From: Actinomadura sp. K4S16
GTDB lineage: Bacteria > Actinomycetota > Actinomycetes > Streptosporangiales > Streptosporangiaceae
NCBI RefSeq assembly: GCF_008327685.1
Contig: NZ_BDDE01000012.1
Coordinates: 682,001-746,000, forward strand
DNA: 64,000 nt
Reading direction: 5' to 3'
Position 1 is the stretch's first letter. Each line of letters starts with the position of its first letter. The translations under genes and the position numbers were made by a program. The notes below the pieces were generated by a model that saw only the letters and a list, made by a program, of their open reading frames with translations, was not told the origin of the DNA and did no database searches. Positions 51,800-60,687 of the stretch are shown piece by piece.

Positions 51800-52375
51800 A
51801 TGGAAGACGGGATCAGGGTCGGTCTCCTGCTGGTGGCCACCCCGCAGCTGGAGGATCCGAACTTTCGGCGCAGCGTCGTCCTGCTGGTCGAGCACGACGG
51901 CGACGGCGGCACGCTGGGGGTCGTCCTCAACCGGCCGACCGAGGTTCCGGTCGACCGGGTGCTGCCGCCGTGGGCGGAGCTGGTGACGGGCCCCGCCGTG
52001 GTCTTCCAGGGCGGACCGGTCGCGCTGGAGAACGCGCTCGCCCTGGCCCGGCTGCCAGGCGAGGACGAGCCGCTCGGATGGCGCGCCCTGGACGGGGGAG
52101 CCGAGGTCGCCCGGGTCGGCCTGGTCGACCTGGAGGCCCCGCCCGGCCTGCTCGCGGCGGAACTGCTGCAGCTGCGCGTGTTCGCCGGATACGCCGGCTG
52201 GTCGCCCGGGCAGCTGCGGGCCGAGATCGAGGACGGCTCGTGGTACCTGGTGCCCGCCGAGGCCGGGGACGTGTTCGCCGCCGACCCGGAGCGGCTGTGG
52301 CAGCACGTGCTGCGCCGGCAGGGCGGCGACCTGGCCTTCGTCTCCACTTTCCCCGACGACCCCACGCTGAACTAA
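51800..52375 (+). CDS. YqgE/AlgH family protein (DUF179)
   Basis: 191 residues. IRVGLLLVATPQLEDPNFRR, SVVLLVEHDGDGGTLGVVLN, RPTEVPVDRVLPPWAELV and VFQGGPVALENALALARLPG are family hallmarks, as are FAGYAGWSPGQLRAEIEDGS and WYLVPAEAGDVFA. Its role is unknown, though a regulatory function is proposed for AlgH. ATG at 51800 with CATCAT ending seven bases earlier and no ribosome binding site suggests a leaderless message. An ATG nine bases upstream also exists. DUF3039 follows after 10 bases. Confidence 0.88.
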   Translation: MEDGIRVGLLLVATPQLEDPNFRRSVVLLVEHDGDGGTLGVVLNRPTEVPVDRVLPPWAELVTGPAVVFQGGPVALENALALARLPGEDEPLGWRALDGGAEVARVGLVDLEAPPGLLAAELLQLRVFAGYAGWSPGQLRAEIEDGSWYLVPAEAGDVFAADPERLWQHVLRRQGGDLAFVSTFPDDPTLN

Positions 52376-52385
52376 GGTGAACGAC

Positions 52386-52646
52386 GTGAGTACGAAGATC
52401 CTTCCAAACAGCGACACCGAGAGCGATGTCCGGCCGGACCTCTCCCACGGTGACGGCGACCACGAGCGGTTCGCCCACTACGTGAAGAAGGCCAAGATCA
52501 CCGAGAGTGCGGTGACCGGCACGCCGGTGATCGCGCTGTGCGGCAAGGTCTGGGTGCCGAACCGGGATCCGAAGAAGTACCCGGTCTGCCCGGAGTGCAA
52601 GGAGATCTACGAATCCATGCAGTCCGGCGGCGACGGCAAGGAGTGA
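52386..52646 (+). CDS. DUF3039 family protein
   Basis: 86 residues. Begins MSTKILPNSDTESDVRPDLS, then DHERFAHYVKKAKITESAVT, GTPVIALCGKVWVPNRDPKK and YPVCPECKEIYESM. The C-x-K and C-P-E-C arrangement is probably a zinc site. DUF3039 proteins are small, widespread in actinobacteria and uncharacterised. GTG at 52386 is preferred because aaggtgaa is correctly spaced; GTG at 52377 is also in frame. Probably co-transcribed with yqgE; terminator downstream. Confidence 0.84.
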   Translation: MSTKILPNSDTESDVRPDLSHGDGDHERFAHYVKKAKITESAVTGTPVIALCGKVWVPNRDPKKYPVCPECKEIYESMQSGGDGKE

Positions 52647-52698
52647 CCGGCCGCTGAACGGCGGTCGAGGGCGCGCCGCCGGATAGGCGTGCGCGCGT

Positions 52699-52729
52699 GA
52701 GGTCCTGCGGTCAGGTGCCGCGGGACCTC
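52699..52729. terminator. Hairpin terminator after DUF3039
   Basis: GAGGTCCTGCGG/CCGCGGGACCTC with one G-U pair and a seven-base loop, followed by gcgtttctta, one of the few near-canonical T-rich terminator tails in this window. Confidence 0.85.
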
Positions 52730-52787
52730 GGCGTTTCTTATCGCGGGACGTCCCGAATGGGGCGTCCCTGAACAATCGGGGGATTCG

Positions 52788-53891
52788 ATGCGGCGGATTG
52801 CCGGGGTTTCACTGTGCGCACTGATGGTCACTGTGTGTGCTGTTCCGGGTTCTTTCAGTGAGCAGGAGCGGGAACGGCTCCGGGCCGCTCCGGTCGCGCA
52901 CGGCGACGACGGGTGCGTCCGGCACCCAGCGGGCACGCCGGGCACGTCGGGCGGGCCGGGGACGCTGCACGCGGCGGGGGCCAGGGACGGCGCGGTCCGC
53001 TCGGTCCGTCCGCGCGACCGGGTCGACCTCGGCCACGACCAGGCCGTCGCGATGCTCGCCGACCTCCGCCGCACACTCCTCGACCGGTTCGGGACGTCCG
53101 ACGAGGCCCGCATCGACGCGGCGCGCCCCTACCCGGGAGAGCGCAGGGCGGGGAGCCTCGTCGTCCCGGTGCGGTTCCACGTCCTCCACAGCGGCGGTAC
53201 GGGGCGGCTGTCCACGGCGGCGGTCGGGCGGCAGATCGCCACGCTGAACGCGGCCTACGGCGGACGCCTCGGCGGCGCCGACACACGCGTGCGGTTCCGG
53301 CTCGTCTCGCTCGACCGCACCGACAACGCGGCCTGGTTCTACCACCCGCAGCGCAACGAGGGCGCGATGAAGCGGCGCCTCCGCAAAGGCGGTCGCGGGA
53401 CGCTCAACCTCTACACGGCGGCCGTCGGGGCGGACGTGCTGGGCTTCTCCACCTTCCCCCAGTGGTACCGGCGCGACCCGCGCATGGACGGCGTCACCGT
53501 CGACTACCGCAGCCTGCCGTACGGCTCCTACGCGCCGTTCAACCACGGGTACACGGCCGTCCACGAGATCGGGCACTGGCTCGGCCTGATGCACACGTTC
53601 GAAGGCGGGTGCACCGCGCCGGGCGACGGGGTGGCCGACACCCCGTACGAGGAGGAGCCGGCGCAGGGCTGCCCCCACGGCCGCGACACGTGTCCGCAGC
53701 GGGGTCTCGACCCGATCCACAACTTCATGGACTACGCGCAGGACGCCTGCATGTGGGGCTTCACCGCAGGTCAGGGGCGTCGCATCCGCACGGTGTGGGC
53801 GGCGTACCGGTCCTCGGGGCGCGCCCGCCAGGGTGTGGATCTCGGCACAGGTGCGCCCGGCGCGGCCCGATCTGTCGGTGCGGCTCGGTAG
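52788..53891 (+). CDS. Secreted M43-type zinc metalloprotease
   Basis: 367 residues. An N-terminal signal-like segment (MRRIAGVSLCALMVTVCAVP) is followed by a probable propeptide of about 100 residues. The protease core starts near LVVPVRFHVLHSGGTGRLST. The zinc motif is VHEIGHWLGLMHTFEGGC (about residues 255-272), the extended HExxHxxGxxH of the metzincins. The Met-turn is HNFMDYAQDACMWGFTAGQG, with a glutamine-rich ending characteristic of the pappalysin/cytophagalysin (M43) family. Paired cysteines fit an extracellular protein. ATG start. Helicase gene starts six bases after its stop. Confidence 0.89.
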   Translation: MRRIAGVSLCALMVTVCAVPGSFSEQERERLRAAPVAHGDDGCVRHPAGTPGTSGGPGTLHAAGARDGAVRSVRPRDRVDLGHDQAVAMLADLRRTLLDRFGTSDEARIDAARPYPGERRAGSLVVPVRFHVLHSGGTGRLSTAAVGRQIATLNAAYGGRLGGADTRVRFRLVSLDRTDNAAWFYHPQRNEGAMKRRLRKGGRGTLNLYTAAVGADVLGFSTFPQWYRRDPRMDGVTVDYRSLPYGSYAPFNHGYTAVHEIGHWLGLMHTFEGGCTAPGDGVADTPYEEEPAQGCPHGRDTCPQRGLDPIHNFMDYAQDACMWGFTAGQGRRIRTVWAAYRSSGRARQGVDLGTGAPGAARSVGAAR

Positions 53892-53897
53892 CCTTCA

Positions 53898-55670
53898 ATG
53901 ACCGTGAGCACCTTCGCCGCATCGAGCATGCCCCCCGCCTTCCCCGAGCGGGCCGCCTGGGGGACCGCGCAGTCCCTGCGCGCCTGGCAGCAGCAGGCGC
54001 TGGAGGCGTACTTCGGCGCGGACGGAACGGCGCCGGGCCCGCGCGACTTCCTCACCGTCGCGACGCCCGGCGCCGGCAAGACGACGTTCGCGCTCCGGCT
54101 CGCCCGCGAGCTGATGGAGCGCCGCGTCGTCTCGTCGCTCACGATCGTGTGCCCGACCGAGCACCTCAAGCGGCAGTGGGCCGAGTCGGCGGCCCGCGTC
54201 GGCATCAGGATCGACCCCGAGTACCAGAACGGGCAGGGCCCCGTCGGCAAGGACTTCCACGGCGTCGCCGTCACGTACGCGACCGTCGCGGCGCGCCCGG
54301 CGCTGCACCGCAACCGCACCGAGTCGCGCAAGTCGCTGGTCATCTTCGACGAGGTGCACCACGCGGGCGACGGCCTGTCGTGGGGCGACGCCGTCCGGGA
54401 GGCGTTCGAGCCGGCGACGCGGCGGCTCGCGCTGTCCGGCACGCCGTTCCGCACCGACATCAACCCGATCCCGTTCGTCCAGTACGAGGAGGGGCCGGAC
54501 GGCGTCCGGCGCAGCCGGGCCGACTACACCTACGGTTACGGGCCCGCGCTCGCCGACGGCGTCGTCCGGCCGGTCATCTTCCTGGCGTACGCGGGCGAGA
54601 TGCGCTGGCGCACCCGCGCCGGCGACGAGATCACCGCGACCCTCGGCGAGCCGCTCACCCAGGACCAGACGTCCCAGGCGTGGCGGGCCGCGCTCGACCC
54701 GAAGGGCAACTGGATCAACCAGGTGCTCGCCGCGGCCGACCGCCGCCTCACCGAACTGCGCCGCGTCATCCCGGACGCGGGCGGCCTGGTCATCGCCACC
54801 GACCACGAGGCCGCCCGCGCCTACGCGAAGATGCTGCGCGCGGTGACCGGGCAGGGCGCCACGATCGTGCTGTCGGACGACCCGACCGCGTCCAAGAAGA
54901 TCAAGGGGTTCGCCGAGACCGACGACCGCTGGATGGTCGCGGTCCGCATGGTGTCCGAGGGCGTCGACATCCCGCGCTTGTGCGTCGGCGTCTACGCCAC
55001 CTCCACCAGCACGCCGCTGTTCTTCGCGCAGGCCATCGGCCGCTTCGTCCGCGCCCGCAAGCGCGGCGAGACCGCGTCGGTGTTCCTGCCGTCGGTGCCG
55101 ACGCTGATGGGCCACGCCTCCGAGATGGAGGAGGAGCGCGACCACGTCCTCGACCGCCCCGTCCGCGAGGACGGCCTCGACGACGAGCTCCTCGCGGAGG
55201 CCAACCGCCGGGAGGACACGCCCGACGTCGGCGAGGAGCTGCCGTTCGAGACGGTGGAGGCGTCCGCGACGTTCGACCGCGTGCTCTACGACGGCGGCGA
55301 GTTCGGCATGAACGCCGAGCCGGGGTCGGCCGAGGAGGAGGAGTACCTCGGCATCCCCGGCCTGCTGGAGCCCGACCAGGTGTCGGCGCTGCTGCGCAAG
55401 CGGCAGGCCGAGCAGATCGCCAACGAGCGCCGGCGCAAGACCGGCGACCCGCGCGCCGACCGCACCGCCGCCGAGGACATCGCGGCCCTGCGCCGCGAGC
55501 TGAACGGCCTCGTCAACGCCTGGAACCACCGGACGGGCCAGCCGCAGGGGGTCATCCACAACGAGCTGCGCCGCGCCTGCGGCGGCCCGCCCGTCCCCCA
55601 GGCGAGCGCCGAGGAGATCCGCGAGCGCATCGCCAAGATCCGCGACTGGGCCGCCAAGCGCCGCCACTGA
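53898..55670 (+). CDS. DEAD/DEAH-box SF2 helicase
   Basis: 590 residues. Motif I VATPGAGKTTFALRLARE (about residues 53-70), Ia TIVCPTEHLKRQW, motif II VIFDEVHHAGDG (DEVH, about 150), motif III LALSGTPFRTD (about 180), motif V RMVSEGVDIPRLCVGVYA and motif VI FFAQAIGRFVRARKRGE (about 375). A C-terminal extension of some 150 residues is helical and charged. Actinobacterial relatives are DNA-repair or restriction-like helicases, but the substrate is unknown. ATG; no clear ribosome binding site, six bases after the metalloprotease stop. Confidence 0.9.
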   Translation: MTVSTFAASSMPPAFPERAAWGTAQSLRAWQQQALEAYFGADGTAPGPRDFLTVATPGAGKTTFALRLARELMERRVVSSLTIVCPTEHLKRQWAESAARVGIRIDPEYQNGQGPVGKDFHGVAVTYATVAARPALHRNRTESRKSLVIFDEVHHAGDGLSWGDAVREAFEPATRRLALSGTPFRTDINPIPFVQYEEGPDGVRRSRADYTYGYGPALADGVVRPVIFLAYAGEMRWRTRAGDEITATLGEPLTQDQTSQAWRAALDPKGNWINQVLAAADRRLTELRRVIPDAGGLVIATDHEAARAYAKMLRAVTGQGATIVLSDDPTASKKIKGFAETDDRWMVAVRMVSEGVDIPRLCVGVYATSTSTPLFFAQAIGRFVRARKRGETASVFLPSVPTLMGHASEMEEERDHVLDRPVREDGLDDELLAEANRREDTPDVGEELPFETVEASATFDRVLYDGGEFGMNAEPGSAEEEEYLGIPGLLEPDQVSALLRKRQAEQIANERRRKTGDPRADRTAAEDIAALRRELNGLVNAWNHRTGQPQGVIHNELRRACGGPPVPQASAEEIRERIAKIRDWAAKRRH

Positions 55671-55680
55671 CCCCGCGCCG

Positions 55681-55704
55681 CCTCACCGCCTCACCGCCTC
55701 ACCG
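55681..55704. repeat. Three tandem copies of an 8-bp repeat
   Basis: cctcaccg repeated three times just after the helicase stop codon. No function apparent; a slippage-prone microsatellite. Confidence 0.85.
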
Positions 55705-55705
55705 C

Positions 55706-55829
55706 CGCGCAGCGGCTGAGCCCGCCCCAGAGCCTGGGCGCCGCGTGCGCCGAGGCGATCCCGGAGGACGTCGTCCAGCACGCCCGCCACGTGCTGAGGG
55801 CCGTCGCACGGGTACCGCATCGCCCCTGA
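55706..55829 (+). pseudogene. Possible gene remnant (C-terminal fragment)
   Basis: A frame without start ending in TGA at 55829 reads GAACAEAIPEDVVQHARHVL and RAVARVPHRP. Nearly every codon ends in G or C, as in the true genes here, whereas the other frames look random. No start codon with a binding site is present and no domain is recognised. It may be a decayed remnant of a gene once lying between the helicase and the DUF2809 gene. Confidence 0.3.
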
Positions 55830-55928
55830 GCCTCGGTAGGCCCACCGCCCGCCGGCGCGTCCACACCAGCCCGGACGGGCGTAGGCGCTGTGGCGGCATG
55901 AGTGTGCGTTGCCGCTTAAGATCGTGCG

Positions 55929-56345
55929 ATGACGCTCGCTGCGCGCTGGGTTCGGCTGCTGATGGTCGTGTCGGCAGCCGGCTTCGCCGGCGCGGCCTAT
56001 GCGATCCGCGCCGTGGCAGACGGGCTTGTCGACCAGTATTCCGGCGCCGCTTTGTCAGGGGCCATCGTCTACACGATCGTGCTCTTCGTACGGCCGCGGA
56101 TCTCTCCCTTGCCCGCCGGTAGCATCGCGGTCGCCTACTGCTGGTTCATCGAGTTCGCACAGCTCACTCCCCTGCCGGGCGAAATCTCCCAACGCAGCTG
56201 GTTCGCGCGCCAACTGCTGGGCGCCCAGTTCGACCTCGTTGACGTGGCCTGGTATCCCGTAGGCGTCATCCCGTTGGTCGTCGCGCATTGGTTGCTCCGT
56301 ACCAGCGCACCTACTCGAACGCCCTCGCCCCCCGCTGAGGTCTAG
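55929..56345 (+). CDS. DUF2809 small membrane protein
   Basis: 138 residues with about four membrane segments: WVRLLMVVSAAGFAGAAYAI, AIVYTIVLFVRPRI, IAVAYCWFIEFAQLTPLPGE and WYPVGVIPLVVAHWLL. FIEFAQLTP and LLGAQFDLVDVAWYPVGVI match the DUF2809 (VanZ-like) family, function unknown. ATG with TAAGAT ending six bases before it and no ribosome binding site, so probably leaderless. Codon use is a little less GC-biased than in neighbouring genes. Converges with the ABC permease. Confidence 0.82.
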   Translation: MTLAARWVRLLMVVSAAGFAGAAYAIRAVADGLVDQYSGAALSGAIVYTIVLFVRPRISPLPAGSIAVAYCWFIEFAQLTPLPGEISQRSWFARQLLGAQFDLVDVAWYPVGVIPLVVAHWLLRTSAPTRTPSPPAEV

Positions 56346-56372
56346 CCGCGCACCCACTGTGACGGTCGCGGT

Positions 56373-58970
56373 TCACTGGGCCTTGGCGGCCTCCAGGACC
56401 GGGACGGCGGCGGCCCGGCGTGCGGGCAGTGCCGAGATCGCCGGCGTCGTCACGGCCGCGCCCGCCGCCAGCAGCGGAAACAGCCACCACGGCGGGTCCG
56501 GGCGCAGGAACGAACTCCCGGTGGCCACGTGCAGCAGGGTCAGCACTCCCATCGCGATCATGCTGCCGAGGATCGTGCCGAGGACGACCACGATGGCCGC
56601 CTCCCATCGGACGATCGAGCGGATCTGCCTCATGGTCGCCCCCACGGCGCCCAGCAGTCCGAACTCCGGGGTCCGGTCGGCGACGCTCATCGAAACCGTG
56701 GTCGCCATGCCGAACAGGGCCAGCAGCAGCGCCATGCCGACGAAGACGTAGGTCGCCCTGAGCGGCCGGGTGAGCGAATCCGACGCCGCACTCACGTACG
56801 CGTCGCGGCCGAGGACCCGCACCCCCGGGACCCCGGCCACCGCGCGCTCCAGCGCCTCCGGAGAGCCGCCCCGTACGAGGACCGCCCGGGTCGCCGCGCC
56901 GGCGTCGATCCGGTCCATGGTCGCGGGCGCCACCAGTGCCTGGTCGGCGAACAGGTGGGAGGGGTCGTGGTACGCGCCCGCCACCTTGAGCGGGACCCGG
57001 CCCCGGGCGCCCTGGACGACGATCTCTTGGCCGCGCCGCAGATCCCGCTCCTTCATGACGTTCCCCGACAGTGCGATCTCTCCTTGCCGCAACGCCGGCG
57101 GCCGGCCGCCCAGCCGCAGGACGTCGCGCAGCCCGGTCTGCTCGGCGCCGCTGACGAGGAAGCGGAACGGCTCGGGTGCCTCGCCGGGGTCGAGCGGCTC
57201 CGGATCCGGGACCAGCTTGACCTCGGTCTGCGTGAGGGCGGTCGTCCGCGACACCCCCGGCACGTCCGCGACGAGGGCCGCCACGTCCCGGGCCAGTGGC
57301 GCGGGCGCGCCTTCGGAGGTCCGGGCGGTCGCGGTGACCGCGTGGTCGGCCGCCATCACCTCTCGGCCCGCCTCCCGGAAGCGGTCGTGCGCCGACATGG
57401 TGATGAGCACCACGGAGGCGACCAGCGCGATGCCCAGCATCAGTGACGAGGCGGCCGAGGAGACCCGGCGCGGGCTGCGGATGACGGTGATGTGCGCCAG
57501 CCGTCCGGCCTCCCCGCTGACCAGCGGCCCGATGCGCCCCACCAGCCCGCCGAGCGGTCCGACGAAGAAGGGGGTGAGGACGGCGAGGCCGGTCATGGCG
57601 AGCAGCGTCCCGAATAGGATCATCAGCGAGATCCCGAACGTGCGGTCCGGTCCGGGCGGGTCGTCGGCGCGCACCGCGGCCGCCACCGCCCACCAGAAGG
57701 CCGCGCCGGTGAAGATCGCGCAGGCGGCCGACAGCCGCGGCCACCGGCGCCCCCGGGTCTCGGTGACGGTGCTGCGCAGTGCCTGCACGGGCGAGGTGCC
57801 CGCGGCGCGGTGCGTCGCCCGCCAGGCTGCGGCCTGGGTGACCAGGATCCCGGCCGCCGCCGGGATCCCCAGTGCGACCCACCCGAACTGGGGTGCCGCG
57901 GCCGAGACGTCGAAGCCGTCCCGCGCGAACAGCCGGATGATCAGCGCGGACAGCGGGAAGGCCGCGGCGACGCCGCCCACGGCGGCGATGGCGCCGAGTA
58001 TCAGCGCCTCCAGGCGGATCAGCCGTTTGACCTGCCGCGGGGTGGCGCCGATCGCGCTGAGCAGCGCCAGCAGCCGGGTGCGCTGCCGCACCAGCGTGCC
58101 GAACGTGTTGGCGACCACGAACAGGCCGACGAAGATCGCCACCAGGGAGAGCCCGCCGATGACGCCGGCGATCGAGGCGCCCTCGCCCTCCGCGGCGGCG
58201 GCCTGCGCGCGCCGCACGGACTCGGCGGTGCGCACCGTGGCCGCGCCGCCCAGTTCCCGGGCCGCCCCGTCGCGCAGGCGGGCGGCGGGCACGCCCGGGG
58301 CGGCCTTCAGCCAGACGCTCGGCCAGGTGCCCGGGGGCAGCGCGGCGGCGCGCCGCACGGTCTCGGGCGGCGCCAGCACCAGGTTGCCGGCGGCCACGGC
58401 ATCGCGGTCCTGGACGCTGACGATCCCGACGATCCGGTCCTGGCGCGTCTGGCGGGGCAGCATCAGCGTCAGCGTGTCACCGACGCGCACCTTCCCCGCG
58501 CGCGTCATGTACCGGACGACCGCCACCTCGCCGTCGGCCGCGGGGGCGCGCCCGGCCTCCAGCCGGTAGGGATTCAGCCGCGGGTCGGGCACCCAGGGGC
58601 GCAGCAGCGTCCTGCCCTCGGCCGCCGCGGTGATCGCCCGGCCGTCGGGACGGGCGGCCGTCACCGCCACCGCGGCGTCCCCGGCGGCGGCCGCCACCCC
58701 GGGCAGGGAGGCGATCCGGTCCATGGGGACCGCGCCGGTGGGCGGCGCGGCCGCGTCGTCCGGATCGACCGTCCCGCCCTGCACGAGCACGTCGGCGCGG
58801 AAGTACTCGCTCGCGTCGCTGCCCGACACCGCCTCCTGCGCGCGCAGCGCGAACTGCAGCGAGCCGGCTATGAGCGCGATCGAGCCCAGGGCCGCCAGCA
58901 GCGTCGCGGTCAGCCGCATCCAGCTGCCGGCGAACGAGCGTCGCGCGATGAGCCACATGGCTTTCCCCAC
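56373..58970 (-). CDS. ABC exporter permease, FtsX/MacB-like, fused double unit
   Basis: 865 residues with about eight membrane helices in two FtsX units. N-terminal MWLIARRSFAGSWMRLTATL starts the first. The periplasmic-type domain (about residues 45-270) follows. The first three-helix block contains VAIFVGLFVVANTFGTLVRQ and the conserved R-T-R-L-L-A-L-L-S-A-I-G-A-T motif. The second half repeats it with YVFVGMALLLALFGMATTVS and LLGAVGATMRQIRSIVRWEA. A mechanotransmission exporter of peptides or lipids is likely. ATG, two bases after the stop of the ATPase gene. Confidence 0.9.
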   Translation of the reverse strand: MGKAMWLIARRSFAGSWMRLTATLLAALGSIALIAGSLQFALRAQEAVSGSDASEYFRADVLVQGGTVDPDDAAAPPTGAVPMDRIASLPGVAAAAGDAAVAVTAARPDGRAITAAAEGRTLLRPWVPDPRLNPYRLEAGRAPAADGEVAVVRYMTRAGKVRVGDTLTLMLPRQTRQDRIVGIVSVQDRDAVAAGNLVLAPPETVRRAAALPPGTWPSVWLKAAPGVPAARLRDGAARELGGAATVRTAESVRRAQAAAAEGEGASIAGVIGGLSLVAIFVGLFVVANTFGTLVRQRTRLLALLSAIGATPRQVKRLIRLEALILGAIAAVGGVAAAFPLSALIIRLFARDGFDVSAAAPQFGWVALGIPAAAGILVTQAAAWRATHRAAGTSPVQALRSTVTETRGRRWPRLSAACAIFTGAAFWWAVAAAVRADDPPGPDRTFGISLMILFGTLLAMTGLAVLTPFFVGPLGGLVGRIGPLVSGEAGRLAHITVIRSPRRVSSAASSLMLGIALVASVVLITMSAHDRFREAGREVMAADHAVTATARTSEGAPAPLARDVAALVADVPGVSRTTALTQTEVKLVPDPEPLDPGEAPEPFRFLVSGAEQTGLRDVLRLGGRPPALRQGEIALSGNVMKERDLRRGQEIVVQGARGRVPLKVAGAYHDPSHLFADQALVAPATMDRIDAGAATRAVLVRGGSPEALERAVAGVPGVRVLGRDAYVSAASDSLTRPLRATYVFVGMALLLALFGMATTVSMSVADRTPEFGLLGAVGATMRQIRSIVRWEAAIVVVLGTILGSMIAMGVLTLLHVATGSSFLRPDPPWWLFPLLAAGAAVTTPAISALPARRAAAVPVLEAAKAQ

Positions 58971-58972
58971 CG

Positions 58973-59728
58973 TCAGGCCTCCATCTCGCGCATGCGGGCG
59001 TGCACGGCGTCGATGGTGGGCGCGGTCAGCTCGTCGACGATCGTCCCGTCGGCGAGGAACAGCACCCGGTCGGCGTGCGCGGCGGCCGCGGGATCGTGCG
59101 TCACCATGACCACCGTCTGCCGGTAGGAGTCGACGGCGGTGCGCAGGAACCCGAGCACCTCGGCGCCCGAGCGGGAGTCGAGGTTGCCGGTCGGCTCGTC
59201 GGCGAACAGCACCTCCGGCCGCGTCAGCAGCGCCCGCGCCACGGCGACCCGCTGCTGCTGCCCGCCGGACAGCTGCGTGGGCCGGTGCGCCAGCCGTTCG
59301 CGCAGTCCGAGCGCGTCCACGATCGTGTCGAACCAGCGCGGGTCCGCGCGGTGGCCCGCGAGCCGTCCGGTGAGCCGGATGTTCTCCTCGGCGGTGAGCA
59401 TCGGCAGCAGGTTGAACGACTGGAACACGAACCCCATCCGGTCGCGGCGCAGTTCGGTGCGCCGGGTGCGCGACAGGCCGGTGAGTTCGGCCCCGCCGAC
59501 GACGACGGTGCCGGACGTCACGGTGTCCAGTCCGGCCAGGCAGTGCAGGAAGGTCGACTTCCCCGACCCGGACGGTCCCATGATCGCGGTGAACTGGCCC
59601 CGCGTGAACGCCGCCGACACCCCGCGCAGCGCGGTCACCGCGCCGTCACCGGTCCCATAGGACTTGACCACAGCGGCCGCGGTCATGACCTCGTCGCGGA
59701 CCTGCTCGGCAGGGGAGGCCGCGATCAT
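58973..59728 (-). CDS. ABC transporter ATP-binding protein, MacB/LolD type
   Basis: 251 residues, complete ATPase. Walker A IMGPSGSGKSTFLHCLAGLD, Q-loop FVFQSFNLLPMLTAEEN, signature LSGGQQQRVAVARALLTRPE and Walker B VLFADEPTGNLDSRSG, then switch histidine VVMVTHDPAAA. Powers the FtsX-type permease downstream. The ATG at the given end gives a 14-residue extension; ATG at 59686 (MTAAAVV) is an alternative. About 137 bases upstream lies a perfect 19-bp palindrome, with no regulator gene next to it. Confidence 0.92.
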   Translation of the reverse strand: MIAASPAEQVRDEVMTAAAVVKSYGTGDGAVTALRGVSAAFTRGQFTAIMGPSGSGKSTFLHCLAGLDTVTSGTVVVGGAELTGLSRTRRTELRRDRMGFVFQSFNLLPMLTAEENIRLTGRLAGHRADPRWFDTIVDALGLRERLAHRPTQLSGGQQQRVAVARALLTRPEVLFADEPTGNLDSRSGAEVLGFLRTAVDSYRQTVVMVTHDPAAAAHADRVLFLADGTIVDELTAPTIDAVHARMREMEA

Positions 59729-60133
59729 CGAGGCCCTCCCGCATGGCGCGGGAGCGGGCGCGGCGCGGGGTTCCGGACGGCCGGCGGCGTGCCGTTCGCC
59801 TCGGGCGTGCGCCGGCGGGTCGGCTCAAGCATGGATGTCTCCCGTCGATCGACGTGAACTGTCTATCTGAGATAATCTCAGATGAGATCATATGGTTTGG
59901 ATCGTCGGCAACAGCTCAGCGACTTTGGCGGCTTCGCGGTTCTGGTGGCGGGTGGACGTCCGGTCCCGGGGAGGGAGGGGGCCGTAACCGGACGCTGCGA
60001 CGGCGCCCTCGGCACCGCCACGTGCGCGACTGAGACGACCCGCTCTACGCCGGACCAGGGGGCGGAGGCTCCGGGCGGTCGGTTTGGCTCGCCTCGTCGA
60101 CTGCCACGTCCGACCGCGGTCGGCTTCGGGAGG
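59729..60133. promoter_or_regulatory. Upstream region of the ABC exporter with orphan palindrome
   Basis: 405 bases without a supported gene. The perfect palindrome ATCTGAGATAATCTCAGAT (59865-59883, central A) sits about 140 bases from the ATPase start and is followed by a related GAGATCATATG. It looks like the binding site of a TetR or PadR dimer. From 59884 to 60133 I see only GC-rich spacer before the gluconokinase stop. Confidence 0.6.
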
Positions 60134-60685
60134 TCAGTGGGAGGGCGGGACCAGGTCGAGGGCCTTGAGGATGTGGGCGACCGTCTCTTCGGGCGTACCG
60201 GTGATGGGCGCGGTGACGACGTTCTCGTCGGGGGCGGGGCGTTCCAGGTCGGCGAACTGGGAGTCGAGCATCTCGGCCTTGAAGAAGTGGCCCTTGCGGG
60301 CCTTCATGCGGGCGGCGATCGCGTCGCGGTCGCCGTCCAGCAGGACCAGGCGGAGGCCCTCGTGCCCGTCGACCAGCATCTCGCGGTACCGGCGCTTGAG
60401 GGCGGAGCAGGTGACGACGCCGGGGCGGCCGGTGTCGAGCCGGTCGGCGATCCACGCGGCGATGGCACGCAGCCAGGGGAGGCGGTCTTCGTCGGTGAGC
60501 GGGTGGCCCGCGCGCATCTTGGCGACGTTGGCCTCGGAGTGGAACGCGTCGGCTTCGGCGTAGTCCCAGCCGAGGCGCTCGGCGAGGAGCGTGCCGATGG
60601 TGGTCTTGCCGCTGCCGGAGACGCCGGCGATCAGGATGACCGTGGGCTCCGTCGTTTCCGGGGGCGGGGACGTGGTGGGGGGCAT
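60134..60685 (-). CDS. gntK: Gluconokinase
   Basis: 183 residues, P-loop sugar kinase of the GntK type. ILIAGVSGSGKTTIGTLLAE (Walker A, about residues 17-36), DYAEADAFHSEANVAKMRAG, PLTDEDRLPWLRAIAAWIAD and GVVTCSALKRRYREML, then VLLDGDRDAIAARMKARKGH and FFKAEMLDSQFADLERP, all in the order expected. It phosphorylates gluconate to 6-phosphogluconate, feeding the pentose phosphate pathway. ATG start. It begins two bases after the pncA stop, so it is coupled to NAD salvage genes. Confidence 0.93.
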   Translation of the reverse strand: MPPTTSPPPETTEPTVILIAGVSGSGKTTIGTLLAERLGWDYAEADAFHSEANVAKMRAGHPLTDEDRLPWLRAIAAWIADRLDTGRPGVVTCSALKRRYREMLVDGHEGLRLVLLDGDRDAIAARMKARKGHFFKAEMLDSQFADLERPAPDENVVTAPITGTPEETVAHILKALDLVPPSH

Positions 60686-60687
60686 GG

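Noticed and set aside
59743..60033. Regulator gene next to the exporter palindrome
   Set aside because: The frame has no helix-turn-helix, no ribosome binding site and an Arg/Gly composition typical of spurious frames.
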